64,000 nt of DNA, from positions 248,001-312,000 of the forward strand of contig JAEHOE010000015.1 in the NCBI GenBank assembly GCA_016858145.1, given 5' to 3'. The position numbers were made by a program, and so were the translations under genes. This document shows, one piece after another, positions 44,481 to 57,248 of this stretch (position 1 is the first letter of the stretch; each line of letters opens with the position of its first letter). The stretch comes from Edaphochlamys debaryana. Taxonomy: Eukaryota; Chlorophyta; Chlorophyceae; Chlamydomonadales. Below the pieces are notes generated by a model, which was not told the DNA's origin, made no database searches, and was given only the letters and a program-made list of their open reading frames with translations.

Positions 44481-47400
44481 ATGTTTCAACATGCTACCAT
44501 AGGTGGAGGGCCGCTGGCTCGCGGCTCTCCGTCAGCTCCGCCACCATCTGCACCGACCGCAGCGCTGGGCGCACGGCCGAACGGCCATCCACGGGCTAAT
44601 GTACGCATCCCAGATCCGCAATCGGCGCAGATCTATGGCAATGGCGTCGTGGCTGGCGCGTCGCGGACCGGCCGCAGGCCGTGTCCGCCCACCGAGCCTT
44701 CCAGCAGCAGCCCCGACCGGGGGAAAGCCCCCACGCCCCCCCGACCCACCCGCGGTCCTCCAGCCGCCAAGTCACGCTCGCGCCGCAAGGCCGATGGGAG
44801 TTCGGCAAGATCTAGCTCTTGTCGGAGCCCATCCACAGCGCCATCCATCCATCCCGACGCGTCCGCCGCGAACCCCAACCTCTCGGCTCGCCTGGTCCTC
44901 TTGGCTGCGGAGAACGCCGCGTGCCTCTCCTCAGAGCAGGTGGCGGGGCTCGTGAGGGCCATTCGGTATGCAGCAGCCGACCCCGCTCGGCGCCTGGAGC
45001 TGCCGCGGCCCGCCTGCGACCGGCTCGTGCGGGAGCTCAGGAGCCGCCGGCAGCTGGCAGCGATGATGGACCTGCCTGAGGCGCTGTGGGGCAAGCCTCC
45101 AGCTCTGCCGGGGTCCCAAGGCTCTGTGCTGGTTGCCGAGCACGGGGGTCCCGGGGACCAGGCGAGCCAGGGGGGCGCAGCGCAGGCAGAGGCTGCTCGG
45201 GTGGCGGTGGCGGCGGCAGGGGGGCCTCGCAGTGGTGCCGGTGCAGCAGCTCCCGCCGCGGCCACCTTCACCCCGCCGCCCCTCACGCTGTCCCGTCCGC
45301 CGCGCCAACTATGGCAGCGGGAGGGCCCCATTCCCGCCAGCGGGACCGCCCAAACCACCTCCACGCCAGCGAGGCCAGCGGACGCCGGCCCTCCGGCGGC
45401 CTTCGGCCTGCCGCCCGACCTCCCGAACCCAGCCTCCCACCGCCTCCTTCCCTTCACCGAGCGCACGGGCGGCCCCGGGGGCAGCACAAGCAGCTCAAAA
45501 CCCGCTGACGTCAGCACGGCGGACGACGGTGACGCTGACGACGGCGAGCTGGGCCGCTTCTTCGAGGAGCTGCAGGCCGCGGGCGGGCGGCTGCCGCCGG
45601 CGGAGGCGCTGGCGGCGCTGGAGACGTGCACGGTGGTGCGGGCGCTGCCGTCGAGGCAGACCTTTGAGGCGCTGCTGCGGACCGTGCGCCGGGCGGCGGC
45701 GACCTCTCTGGCGACTGCCGGGGCTGCCAGCGGGGCGCTGCCCCGAGGTGGTGGCGCTCCCGCGCCGCTTCCGCAGATGGTTGGCCGCGCCCAGCAGCCG
45801 CCGACGCAGCCGCCGCAACATGCCCGCAGCAGCCCGCAACAGCCTCACCAGCAGACCGAGCCTTCAGTCACGGTACCCCGTTCCGAGCACTCGGTGTCGG
45901 TGCTGGTAAGCAGGGGCGGGCCTTGGCCAACGGGGAGCGTGGCTGTTGGCGGCAGTGTTTGGAACCGCGGTTTTGTGTGACACGACAGTTTTGTGGTCAA
46001 GCAGTTGCCGGCTGTAGTGGGTTGTAAGTTGCCGTCTCCAGGTTGTGCTGTTCCAAAGGACCTGCTAACACAGCACTCCTCTCCGCCCTGCCTCCAGGAG
46101 CTGCCCCCTGCGGTGACGGAGCAAATGGAGGCAGACGACTTCACGCTCCCTCTGCCACCGCTGGCGGCGCCGAGTGCGCTCCTGCGGCCACCGGAGAAGC
46201 CCGTGCTCCAGCGGCCGCCCCCGCGGCCACCTCCGACGCCAAACGCGTCAGCCCCAGCTGCCGCCACTGCGGCTCAATCGGAACCCTCCCCGCCGCCGTC
46301 CGGCATCGGACCTCAGGCACCTGCGTCGCTTTCCTCACCTCCCGCGGCCGTGAGCCTCCCTCAGCCTTTCGGCCCGGCGCTGCCGCCCACGCGGCTAGTC
46401 GCGGTGCTGTCAGGGCTCACTCGCTTGGGCCAGCCGCTGAGTCAGCCGCTGTGGCGCGAGCTGCTGGCGTACCTCCAGCCGCACCTCTTCTTTTCCGCAA
46501 CCTCCTCGGGCCCCGCCGCCGCCCGCTCGCCTTCCGCCCTCGCGGCGCTACGGCGCCGCGCCGCGCTAGCCTCGCCCACATCCCCGGCCACCGTAGCCAC
46601 CTCAACAACTGCGGCTCCTGCGCCGTCTCAGCTGCCGCTCAGTCACTATGACCTGGTAGATCTGGCCACAGCCATGTCAGCCGCCGGCTGCAACCCCACC
46701 ACGCCCTTCCTCACCGCCCACTCGGCCGCGGTGCTAGGCTGGGCTCGCCACCTGACGGGCCGGCAGGCGGCGCGGCTGCTGTGGGCCTACGCCAGCCTCG
46801 ACTTCCAGCCCCCGGCGGAGCTGGCAACGGCGCTGGCGGCGACGCTTCGGTCCCAGGTAGCGGGCGTGGCGGCGGGCGAGCTGGCGCGCGGCGTCGCGGC
46901 GCTGGCGCTGATGGTGACGGCGGCGCGGCCTGGCGGAGGCGATTGCAGCGGTGCCGACGGCGGTGCGGCGGCCCGGGCGGCAGCGGGGCCGGCGGCCCTG
47001 CTGTCGGAGGCAGCGACGGCGTGCGTGCAGCAGTACCGACAGGCGCTGCAGGCAGAGCGCGCGGCGCTATCGAGCCGACCGGCCGCGCAGGTGCCGACGC
47101 TGGCGGCAGCCGGGTCTCCTGCGTCGGCGGCTGCCAGCGTGTTGCCTATGGACGACCTCTGGGCTTGGGTGCCCAGCGCGACCCTGCTAGGCGGCGGCAA
47201 GGCCAAGTCGGCGAAGGCCGTCGTCGGTGCCTCCGCTGCCATCACACCCGGCGCCGCCGCGGCGGGTACAGGCAGTCGCAGGGATGCGAAGGCGGCTGTG
47301 GCGGCTCTTCGCGAGCAGGCGGCGCTGATGGATTGGCTGGCGGCGGCTGTGCTCCCATCACAGCCCCAAGCCGACCCGAGCCCCGTCACAGCCGGCCCCG

Positions 47401-50400
47401 AAGCCTCGGCGGCAGTAGCGGCCCCCGATTCGGGAGAGTCGAAGCCTGGCACTTCCGTCCGACTAAGGCTATCCATTGGGCAACGGTCCATGGACGCCGG
47501 GGGCTCAGGCGTGGACGACGAGCCGGCGCCGACGGAGGCGGCGCCCAGCGCTGCAGTCAGCGCTGCGTCGGAGCTGCCGCTGCTGCCAGGTCGCCTGGGG
47601 GCCGAGGGGCTGGCGGTGGCTGCAAGGCTGGCGGCGGCGCAGCCTGCCGCCGCCGTCGAGCTGACGGAGGCCTGGGCGCGCCGCTGCCTCGAGCTGGCGG
47701 CGCCGCTGGTGCGGCGGCTGCGCCCCGCTGACTGGGTCCCCACGGCGCAGCTCCTGTGCCGCTGCTACGCCACGCATCCGGCGTTGCTGGTCAGCGTCGA
47801 GCGCGCCGAAGGGGGTGGCGGCGGCAGCGGCGCTCTTCGTAGCCTCCTCACGGCGGCCTGCTCGTCATTGGACCAGCTGTCGTACGGCCAGGTCGTTGGG
47901 CTGTACGGCAACGTCTCGGCCCTGGCGGCGGAGGCGGGCGTACGGCAGCAGCTGGCGGCGGCGGAGCCGGCCGCTGGCGGCGACGCGGAGCTCCTGGCCC
48001 TCGCCGCCGCCAGCCTCCCCAGCGACTGCGGAAGGGCTGGCAACGGTGCACCGACTGCTGCAGAGGGTGACCCGGCCCGCTGGCTGCTCGCCCTGCTGCG
48101 GCCTCGTGAGCCTCCGTCGCCGCCCAAGGCCCAAACCTCGCCCCCATCTGCCGCCTCTGCCGGCCCCAACGCTGCCCCGACCGTCGCCAGAAAGCCCACC
48201 GGGACTTCGCCATCTCAGCAGCTCTCCACCGCCCCGAACGCGGCGCCCACTCCGCCGTTGCCGCCTGCCCAAGCCGCCGCCACCGCCGCTGCTACGGCCG
48301 CTGTAGCCGTCATGACCCACCTCCTGCACAGCTGCGTCGACGCCCGAGTGTCCATGCCCCCCGCCCAGCTGGCCGCAATGCGCCTTGCCTGGCAGCCCCT
48401 GCTGCCCCGGCCGCTGCAATCCTCCGCCACAGCCGCAAGCGCAATCGCCTCGTCACCTCGCACTTCGGGAACGTTACAGGCGGCTGCGGCCGCCGCCGGC
48501 GGTGCGGTTGATCAGGGACCTGCTGCGGCGGAGGCGGAGGCGGCCGGGGCTGGGGCTGAGCGTGTGGCGGTGGCGGAGCTGCTGCTGGCGGTGGCGGCGG
48601 CGGCGCCCGCGGCGGGCGAGGCACGCGACGGCGCCGTGCTGGAGCTGGCGGCGGCTCTGGGTGGCGGCGCCCCGGCAGCGCTGGCCGCGCTGCCGTCAGC
48701 CCAGCTGTGCCTCTGCCTCCACCATGTCGCCCTCACGGTGTGCAACGCGCCGTCGTCGCACAAGGGTTCAGTCGCGGCCGCTGAGGACGACCCAGCTGCC
48801 GCAGCCGCCGCCGCCGTCAATGCGGACATCGCTAACGTTGAGCTGCCGGCGGCCAGGGCCAAAGCGGTGGTGGCGGCGGCGGAGCCTTTGCTGCGCGAGC
48901 TGGCCGTCCGCGTCACGGACACCAGCAGGTGCGACCTGCAGCCGCGCACGTGGCGGCTGGCCTGCCGAGCCCTGGCTCGCCTGTCGTACTCGTACGGCAC
49001 CTCCTGGCCGCCACGCATGCGCCGCCTGGAGGCCACCGTCGCGGCGGCGGCCGGCGCCGCCATGACCGCTCCGCCGCCTGCTGACGCCGCTGCCGTCGGT
49101 GAAGTTACGCCGCTGCAGCGGGCGCTGCTGACGCCGCTGGGACTGGTTGCCAGGGCCGACGGCTCGCCTCCGTCGCTCGCCGCTCTACGGTACGCGCTCT
49201 GGGTGCGCCGGCACCTGCCGGCCTCCCACGCCCTGCTCGGTGACGCTGCGTGGACCGCGGCCCTTGCCGCCGCCGCGGGCCGGCGCCTTCGCCACCTGCA
49301 CCCCCGCGCCGCCGTCGACTGGCTCTGTTCCACCTCCGCCGCCGCCGCCGCGCCGCCGCCGCCGGCCGTGGCCCGGCACGTGTGGGCCGTCATCAAGCGA
49401 GGTCTGCCCCTGCTGGAGCCGGGACAGCTGTGTGCGGGGCTATGGTCGGGCGTGCGCCTCGGCATGCGGGCACCGAGGGACGTCATCGCGGCAGCGTGTG
49501 ACGCCGCTGCAGCCGCCGCCAACGCAACCGTCGCCGCCGCCGAAGCGCGCGCCAAGGTGGCCGGGCCGTTCCCGCAGCCGTTGCCTGACGGCGTGCTGCC
49601 TTCCGTTAGACAGGTGCGATGGGTCGGTCAGGTCTCAGGTCGCCCGCGCAGCGGCGCAGGTGTCGATTGGGGACTTGACTTCGCTGGCCAGGGTCGCAGT
49701 ACCGTGTTGCCCACCACCGGGACAAGGTATGTCCTAAAGTTCCGAGCCCTTTCTACTGCCGACTTCAACCCGGCCCCTGTCGCCTGCCCACTGCAGGCCT
49801 CCCTGGATGCCGTACGGCTGCTCTGGGCCGTACAGTACGACGACCGGTACACGCCGCGCCTGCCAACCGCCGCCGCGCTGTGCCGGCTGCTGGCGGCGGG
49901 CTGGCCGGCCCTGCCCCTGGGCGACCGTTCCGCCGCCCTCTGGTCCCTCGCGCGCCTGCCCGCACCGGGTGCGGAGCGTGCGGTGCGTGAGTCGGGCCTG
50001 GGGCGGGTGGCAGTGGCCGCGCTGGGCCCAGCGCCTCGCAACCCCTCGCCCTTGAGAAGCCCCGGCCGCGGCCGCGGCCTCACGGTAGTGGCAAGTGGGT
50101 CGGCGTCGATGTCGACATCGACGTCAAATGCTGGCGCCAGGCGGTCTCGGTCGCCGTCGCCGCTGGGGTCACAAAGCCGGCGCCTCTCGCCCGTCCGCGC
50201 GGGCGCTGCTAGCGGCGACGAGGCCGCGGCGGGCGCTCCGCTGCATGCTGCCGAGCCTGCTGCCGCCGCCGCCGCCAACGCCAACGCGAGCCTGGCGGAG
50301 GTGAACGACCTCGCGCGCCTGGCCTGGGCCCTGGCAAAGCTCCGGCAGCAAGTGCCCGCAGACAAGGCCGAGGCTATCTGCGAGGCGCTTGCCGCCGCCG

Positions 50401-53290
50401 CCGCCGTCGACTCGACGCCGGCTGGGGCCGCTACAGACGCGTCGTCGACGCTCGAGGCGCCGCCGCCAGCGCCGCCGCCGCCAGGGCCACTCCTGGGCGC
50501 CAAGGAGGCGGTCCAGTCTCTCTACGCAGCGGCTCGCCTGCAGCCCTCCGCCGCCGACGGCTCCGCTGGCGGTGGTGGCCGCGGCCGCGGCGGCGGCGGC
50601 GGCAGCAGCAAGGCGGCGGCGTCGCTGGGCGCCCTGCTGCGTGCCGTCCTCCTGGCCGACCCCGCCTCCCTAGACGCCCGGACGCTGGCCGACGGTCTCG
50701 GCACTCTGTCCCGCCATCGCCACGCTCTGGAGCCGCACCGGGCCGCCCTGCGCCAACACCAGCTCAAGGCCTCTGATGCACCGCCACCAGAGGCCGGCAG
50801 CGGCCGAAACGGCGTCGGCGGAGGTGGGGCTGGTGGCGGCTGGGCGAAAGACCCCTGGGTCACTGCGGCGTTGGACCGGGCGGCGGAGCTGTGCGAGCGC
50901 ACCGCCTTGAGGGGCCTGGGCGACCGACCCGTGCCGGCGGGCTGCGTGCTCGAGGTGCTGCGGGCCGCAGACTTCCTGGGCGCACCGCTGCCGCCCCGCC
51001 TGTGCGCCGCCGCCGCCGCCGTGCTGGAGCTCCACCTGCCGGAGATGCCCGCCGCCCAGCTGGCGGAGCTGGTGGTCTTGTGCAGTGGCGGCGGCGGCGG
51101 CAACGAGCCGCCGCTGCCGGCGGCGCTGGCCTGGCAGGCGCTGCGCCTGCTGGCGGCGGCGGACTCCGCCGCCCTGGCGGAGGCGGCGGCCGAGGCGGCG
51201 GAGGCGGAGGCTGGCGCTGACGCCGAGCAGGTGCCGCCAGGTGCTCTGCAGCCCGACGAGCTGGCACGCGTCATCCTGGCGGCGCCACGTGTGCTGGCAG
51301 CGGTACTCGACGTCGAGGCGGCGGAGCCGCCGCCGCCGCCGCCGCCGTCATCCCCGCCGCCGCCGCAGACCACCACAACGCCGCCGCCGGCGCTCCCTCA
51401 CCGCTCCGTTGAGCTCCGGGCGCTGCTGGCGCGCCGTCAGCTGGCGGCGATCGTTTCGGGTCTGGCCTGCCGCCCTGGCGACGCGCGTGTGGCGGCCATG
51501 AGCCCCGACCAGCTGTCCATGTTGCTAGCGGGGCTGGGGGCCGCCGGCGCGGCGCCGGGCGGCCGCTGGCTGCGCTGGGCCGCCGGCCTGGCGGCGGCGA
51601 GGCTGGGCGAGGCCAGCGGGCACGGCATCGTGCGGCTGGCGCAGGCGCTGGAGGCGGCGGAGTTCTGGCCGGGGCAGAAGTGGGCCAGCGACTGCCTGCA
51701 GCAGGTGAGGGATCCTCTAGGGTGAAGTACATCTATGACTGCCTGATTGCTGCCCGGATGCGATGCTGGCTGTCAGGCTTCGAGCCTTGTGAAACGAAGG
51801 ACGCACGTGACGCTGCACGCACCCTGAACAGCGCTTACACACGTGCCCCCCGCTTCCTGCCCACGCCGCAGGCCTCCCGCCTCGCCCGCGAGCGCCGCAT
51901 GCCCGCCTCCGCGCACCAGCAGCTGCGCCGCTCCCTGCAGCGACTGCAGGCCCTGGCGGCCGCCCGCACCGACGGCGGCGGCGGACGCAGCACGGCTGCT
52001 ACGGCCTCCCTCCCGGACATGCGCTCCGCCTCTTCCCCCTCCTCCTCCGCCGCCGCCGCCGAGCCCTCTGCCCGTCGCGCACAGCCGCCGTCGCCACCAC
52101 CGCCCGACCAGCCGCCCAGCCCCACGGCCCGCTCCCACGCACCTGCCGCCGCCGGCGCCCCAGATGCCGACGCCGCGGGTGCGGCAGTGGCCCATGCTCC
52201 CGCCGACGGAGGCGCCTCCGTCACCGCCGGTGCCGCCGTCGCTGACGGCAGTGCGCCCACCGGCGCCGGCCCCTCCGCCGCCGCCGCTGACGCTCTGTCG
52301 GGGCTGCTGCTGTCCGAGGCGCAGCGGGCCCTGGGCCTGCTGTACTGCACCAATCGCGCCTTCGAGGCCGCCTCCCTGGCGGCCGCGCTGCAGCCCCTGT
52401 CCTCCGCCATCACCATCCCCACCATCCCCAACTCCCCACCCACCTCCAACTCCGCTTCCGCCACCTCCGCCACCGCGTCCGCCTCCGCCACCGCCTCCGT
52501 CCCGGCCCTCGCCGGGGCCTCTCCGACCACCCACGGCCCCGCCCGCGTCCCCGCCGAGGCCTTCTCCCGGCTGCTGCTGGTCTACCGCCTGGCTGAGGCG
52601 CGCGTGGACGGCGTGGTGGCGCTGACGCTCAAGCTGGTGGGGCTGCAGTCCGCCTACGCGCTGCACCTGCTGCAGCGCCGGCGGCAGCAGCAGCGGGAGC
52701 GGCGCGGCGGGGAGGGGCAGGAGCAGGAGCAGGCGCGACAGCAGGCAGCGCCGGGGCTGAGGTTGCGCCTGTCGCAGCGCCGCGGCGCTTCCCGGCGAGC
52801 GCTGCCGCCACGCGACGCCGCTGAGAATGAGGATGCCGCGGATGCGGCTGCAGCTGCGGCGGCCGAGGGAGGCGACGAGGCGGTCCGCGCGGGCCTTGCC
52901 TCGGGCGGCGGCTGCCACGGGGGCTTCGAGCCCAGCGGCTGGTCCCTGCGGGTGGCTCCCGGCTCCCTGGCGCCGCTGGAGGGATGGCTGGGGTCGGGGG
53001 CGGCGCGCGGTGTTGGGGAGGGGCTGGGGGTGCAGGCGCATCCCGTGGGCCGTGTGTTTCGGGCCGGGCAGGGCTTGGAGCAGGCGGGGGCAAGGGGGGC
53101 GCGCCGGAGGGTCGAGGGCGGTGGCGAGGCGCCATGGGTGGCGGGTGAGCATGAGGTAGAAGGCATGGAGGGCAGGCGGGGCGAGGGGCGTGAGGGCGGG
53201 GCGGGGGAGGATGAGCGGGTGGCTCGGGGCCTCACGCTGCTATTTCATGCGAGGTACTGCTCGCTCCTGGCCGATCACTGTGCTGTGTAG
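44481..53290 (+). CDS. Very large Ala-rich helical-repeat protein, OPR/TBC2-like
   Basis: Proposed structure: 44481-45905, 46098-49613, 49797-51704 and 51872-53290, all phase-0 GT-AG junctions, about 2755 residues. The intron 49614-49796 is 183 nt without a stop, so it can be missed. The protein is Ala/Pro-rich low complexity interspersed with helical repeats such as LTGRQAARLLWAYASLDFQP, LEPGQLCAGLWSGVRLGM, LDAVRLLWAVQY, VNDLARLAWALAKLRQQVP and LSMLLAGLGAAGA. The recurrent 'LLWAxAxL' core resembles octotricopeptide/TBC2-type repeats, which in chlorophyte algae bind organellar RNAs and control chloroplast mRNA stability or translation. That function and a plastid location are inference; no clear transit peptide or RAP domain was recognised. 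The last 150 residues are Gly/Arg-rich and may include unrecognised intron. Confidence 0.6.
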
Positions 53291-53717
53291 AGTCGTAGAC
53301 GTAGCTGAGTTTGAAGGATTGTGCGCACCAGATTTCAATTCGTTTTAATTAGGTTGACTGCAGGAGGGCGTTGCTCAGAGGTGGGCATGGGCATTGCGTG
53401 GAAGTTGAATACTGCTTGTTGTTCTGCGTGACAAGGAGGGGACTGAGCTGAGTGTGCGCGGACGTGCTTGTGGAGGGCATGTCAGAGTTGTGGGTAGGGG
53501 GCCGGCCGGGGCTTCGGGACGTGTATTGTGGCACCGAAAGGGCACGCACAATCGTGCAAGGCAGTCGACAAGTCGCGAAGTCCCCATTCCTTCCTGATCA
53601 GTAGCTGCACTTGCAAGGACATAACAACACAGCAGACAATTACTTGCTTCGTGTGCAGACGTGACCTTGTGCATCCAAGCCCTGAACCCGTAGCTGCGTT
53701 GTTAGGGCCGTGCTAGG
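53291..53717. other. Intergenic, 3' end of repeat-protein gene and RPN7 leader
   Basis: 427 bases without a supported gene. It must hold the poly(A) region of the upstream gene and the promoter and leader of RPN7. Confidence 0.6.
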
Positions 53718-56700
53718 ATGGAGGAGGCCAAGCAGGACTTCCGCTTGGAGCTAGCGCAGAAGGTCAGCTTTGAGGAGAGACTTGCGGGACCTCGCGTAAA
53801 GCGGGCGGAGCGCTCCACGCCTGTGGCCCTGCCCTGCAGGTGTTCCTGATCCGGACAAACGACGTTCCAGATGTAGACCGGGCAGTCCTGCAAAAGGAGG
53901 TGCTGGAGGCGATATGCAAAGACAGTGAGCGGAGATCTGCGCGGGGGCCGGTCCTCGCGACGACCCGGGCAAGGGACGGGGATTCAATTGAATACACTGT
54001 GTGCGACATTGACGTTTGCTGCAACCTGTGCAGACTTGGCGCCCCTCTACAAGCATTTCTGCACGGAGCTTGGGTGGCCCCTGGACTCGGCCAAGCTCGC
54101 AGAGATGCAGGCCGCGAATGAGGCCAAGCTGAAGGAGTTGGACGAGAAGACGAAGGACGCGGAGGAGAACCTGGGCGAGACGGAGGTCCGGGACGCCATG
54201 CTCGCCAAGGCGGAGTACCTCGGCAGCATTGGCGACCGGGAAGCGGCCGCACCGGCCTATGACGCTGTGGAGAAGAAGACGGCGAGCGGGGGCAATCGGG
54301 TGGACCTGCTCTTCAGCCAAATCAGGTGCAGCGGGACGGCGAGGGGAGGGGGGGCGGGGTTCGTGGCGCGGAGACGGGCCCAAGCCCGGCTCCCGCGCTT
54401 AAGCTGTGCGTCAACCCGTGACCCGCCTCGCCCCTGCTATGTCCGCAGGCTCCAAATGCTGTACGGCGACTGGCGCAAGCTGAAGACGCTGGTGGCGCGG
54501 GCGCAGGCGCTGTGCGAGGAGGGCGGGGACTGGGAGCGGAAGAACAAGCTCAAGGTAGGCGCCCCCACCGGGGGTGAAGCAGGAAGGGAACGGCCGCGGG
54601 GTGGCCTGGGGTGGCGTTCAGGTGCGGCTGGCTGGGGCGTGCGCCGATGGCAACGGCGAGGAGCTAAGGATGGAAGGGAGGGACCGGAGGCCTATGCGGT
54701 GGAGCTCATGCGGGGGGGCTCCAGGTGCCCTGAAGCCGCATGACGGCTGGTGCGTGGTCAGGAGTCCGAGCCAGGAGGGCCCGGGAGCCACGTGTCCAGC
54801 ACGCGACCACGGAACCACACTCTTCCGGGAGCCTAGCGCCTCGCCTGGCCGTAGAGCTTAGCCGCTCGCTGGGGCCTGTGGCGGGCGCAGGCGGCCTCCT
54901 CAGGTTGCATGGCCGGAGCCCGAGCGCCCTGGAGCCGCCCTGACGGCCGGTGCGCAGCCTGCGGGGACCCGAAGCTCCAGCAAGCCACAGCCAATAGCAC
55001 GAGGGCAAGCCAAACCCCGAACCAGGCCCTTCCGTGGAGCGCCGCTGACTGGCAAAGCCCCGGCCCGAACCTGCTGCTCGATCAGCTCGCTCCTCTCACG
55101 CCGCCAGCGCTCGTGGCCCCCTGCCGTTAAACCCCCTCCCCCTCCGCCCTTCCCCGGCCCTCCTCCTTCCCTCCTTTGCGCAGGTGTACCAGGGCGTGCT
55201 GGCGCTCTATACGCGCCGCTTCGCCGCGGCCGCCGACCTGCTGCTCGACTCCACCGCCACCTTCACCGCCTCGGAGCTCTTCCCCTACACGCGGCTCATC
55301 TTCTACGCCGTGGTGGCGGCGCTGCCCACGTGAGGACACGGGGGGGAAGGCGGGGCGGAGGAGGGGGGCAGGAGGCGGGCATGGGGCACGGGGAAGGGCA
55401 AGGGAGATGTTTGATGAGTTGGAAACCACGCGGGGCCAGGGCTCACGTGAGGGCACGGGGCAAGAGGGGGGCATGGTGCGCGATGCTGCTGGCGTGAGGG
55501 CATGAGGGAAGGGGGCACCGGGCTAGGGGGGGGCAGGGGCTGATGGGCACGGGGCCAGGTCACCGGCTTATGGAAACAGTGGCGAGGGGCATGGGGGAGG
55601 CGGGAGAGGTGGCAAGGGGCGGAGGGCCTGGCGCCCATACCTCACGGGTCGCGGCGCTGGGTCAGCGGGAGGCGTTGCTGCTGGGGCCCCGCCAGGGGTT
55701 GCAAGTGGGTATGCTGCGCCTGACCTATGTGCTACCTCAATGCCCTTCGCAGGCTATCCCGCCTGGACCTCAAGAAGCGCGTGGTCGACTCCCCCGAGGT
55801 AGGGAGGGGCTCTGGGGGGGTGCTGGAGCGGGGCTCGGGTTTCCATGCTGGTCGTGGTGTTGAGGAGGAGGCGTGGTACTTGAGGGCCTGCGCACCTGCG
55901 TCCCGGCTTCCCCACGCCACCCCGCCGCTTGGACCTGCTCCTGGCTCGTGCTTGCTTCACCCCTGCACCACCACCGCCCCTGCCCCCCCCCCCCCAGGTG
56001 CTGTCGGTCATCGCCTCGCTGCCGGGCGTGCAGCCGCTGCTCGAGTCCCTGTACCACTGCAAGTACCGCCAGTTCTTCTCGGTGGGGGGGGCATCCTCTG
56101 ACGGCAGGAACGGGCGTTGGGGTCGGAGCAGCGGTCTATTAAGAGATGTTGTGAGCGCGTGACGGGGAGCCCCTTTGCTTCAATGCGGTGGTGTTGGGCG
56201 GTGGTTTTGGGCAGGGCAGGCGCGGCAGCTGAAAGGAGGGGGTACTCGTTGTGTGGTGGAGCGCGCGCCCCCTTCCGTCTATACGCTCCTTCTGCGCGAA
56301 GCTGGGAGCCCGACTATGCGCTGACCTCGCCGCTCCCTTCCTCCCGCCTCTTTCCCCCCGCAGTCCTTCCTGGAGGTCATCAGCGCCATGCGGAAGGACA
56401 TGTTCCTGCACCACCACGTGCGCCACTACAGCCGGGAGCTGCGCGCCGTGGCCTACACGCAGGCGCGTGCGGGGCGGGGGGATGGGGCGTGCGCGGGCGG
56501 GGGCGTGTGCGAGGGCGTGTGGGGCAGCAAGGCGCGAAGTCCGTGATGAGGGAGGTGCAATCGCGGCCTTCTGGTTGCGGCCGCCAGAGGCCGAAGTAGC
56601 CTGCATTGTGGCCCCTCGACATGCATCCCCCAATGCCTCCCGCCGACCTCATCCCCTGGCCACTCCTCACGCCACCACCCCACCCCTCTCTCCCTCATGT

Positions 56701-57248
56701 TCTCCCATCACCCATTCCTACTCAGCACCCCTCCCTCCCTCCCCTCCGTCCGCCCCAGTTCCTGGAGTCGTACAAGTCCGTGACGCTCGACTCCATGGCC
56801 TCCGCCTTCGACGTGAGCTCGGCCTTCCTGGATGGCGAGCTGGTGGACTTCATCTGCGCGGGCCGCCTGCACGCCAAGATCGACCAGGTGGCGGGCGTGA
56901 TCGAGACCAACAGGTGCGGGGAGGGTCGGGGAGGCAGGATGGGGTGGGGGGTCACCGGGTTTGGTGGGGCAGAGGCTAGGCAGGTGGCCTGCTGGGCTCC
57001 GGGAGCTGGCGTCGGCCGTCGGTTGATTCCGATTCCAATGTGAGGCGCCCCGCCCTCCGCACAAACATGTACGACGATGCGCGGCATGACGGTTCCGTAA
57101 CCCTCCGCACCATTTTCTTGACCCCAACTTTCGGCCCCAACCCTGCAGGCCCGACGCCAAGAACGCGCTGTACGCCGACACGCTCAAGAGCGGCGACCTG
57201 CTGCTCAGCCGCGTGCAGAAGCTGTCGCGGGTGATCGACATGGAGTAG
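53718..57248 (+). CDS. RPN7: 26S proteasome non-ATPase regulatory subunit RPN7 (PSMD6 orthologue)
   Basis: Structural PCI subunit of the proteasome lid. Ten exons: 53718-53762, 53840-53924, 54034-54325, 54449-54554, 55184-55329, 55753-55798, 55998-56081, 56364-56462, 56759-56913 and 57149-57248. The sum is 1158 nt, 385 residues, near the usual length of about 390. Family landmarks in order: [18 protein letters not shown]-rich coiled segment ([20 protein letters not shown]), the TPR-like region [20 protein letters not shown] and [34 protein letters not shown], and the PCI domain from about residue 220 to 350 ([57 protein letters not shown]). The end is [16 protein letters not shown]. Intron 8 (56463-56758) uses a GC donor. 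It is likely an essential, constitutively expressed gene. Confidence 0.95.

Noticed and set aside
46787..49555. Long minus-strand Ser/Ala/Arg-rich frames opposite the helical-repeat gene
   Set aside because: They are by-products of GC-rich codon use on the other strand; they cross the introns inferred for the plus-strand gene and have no motifs.
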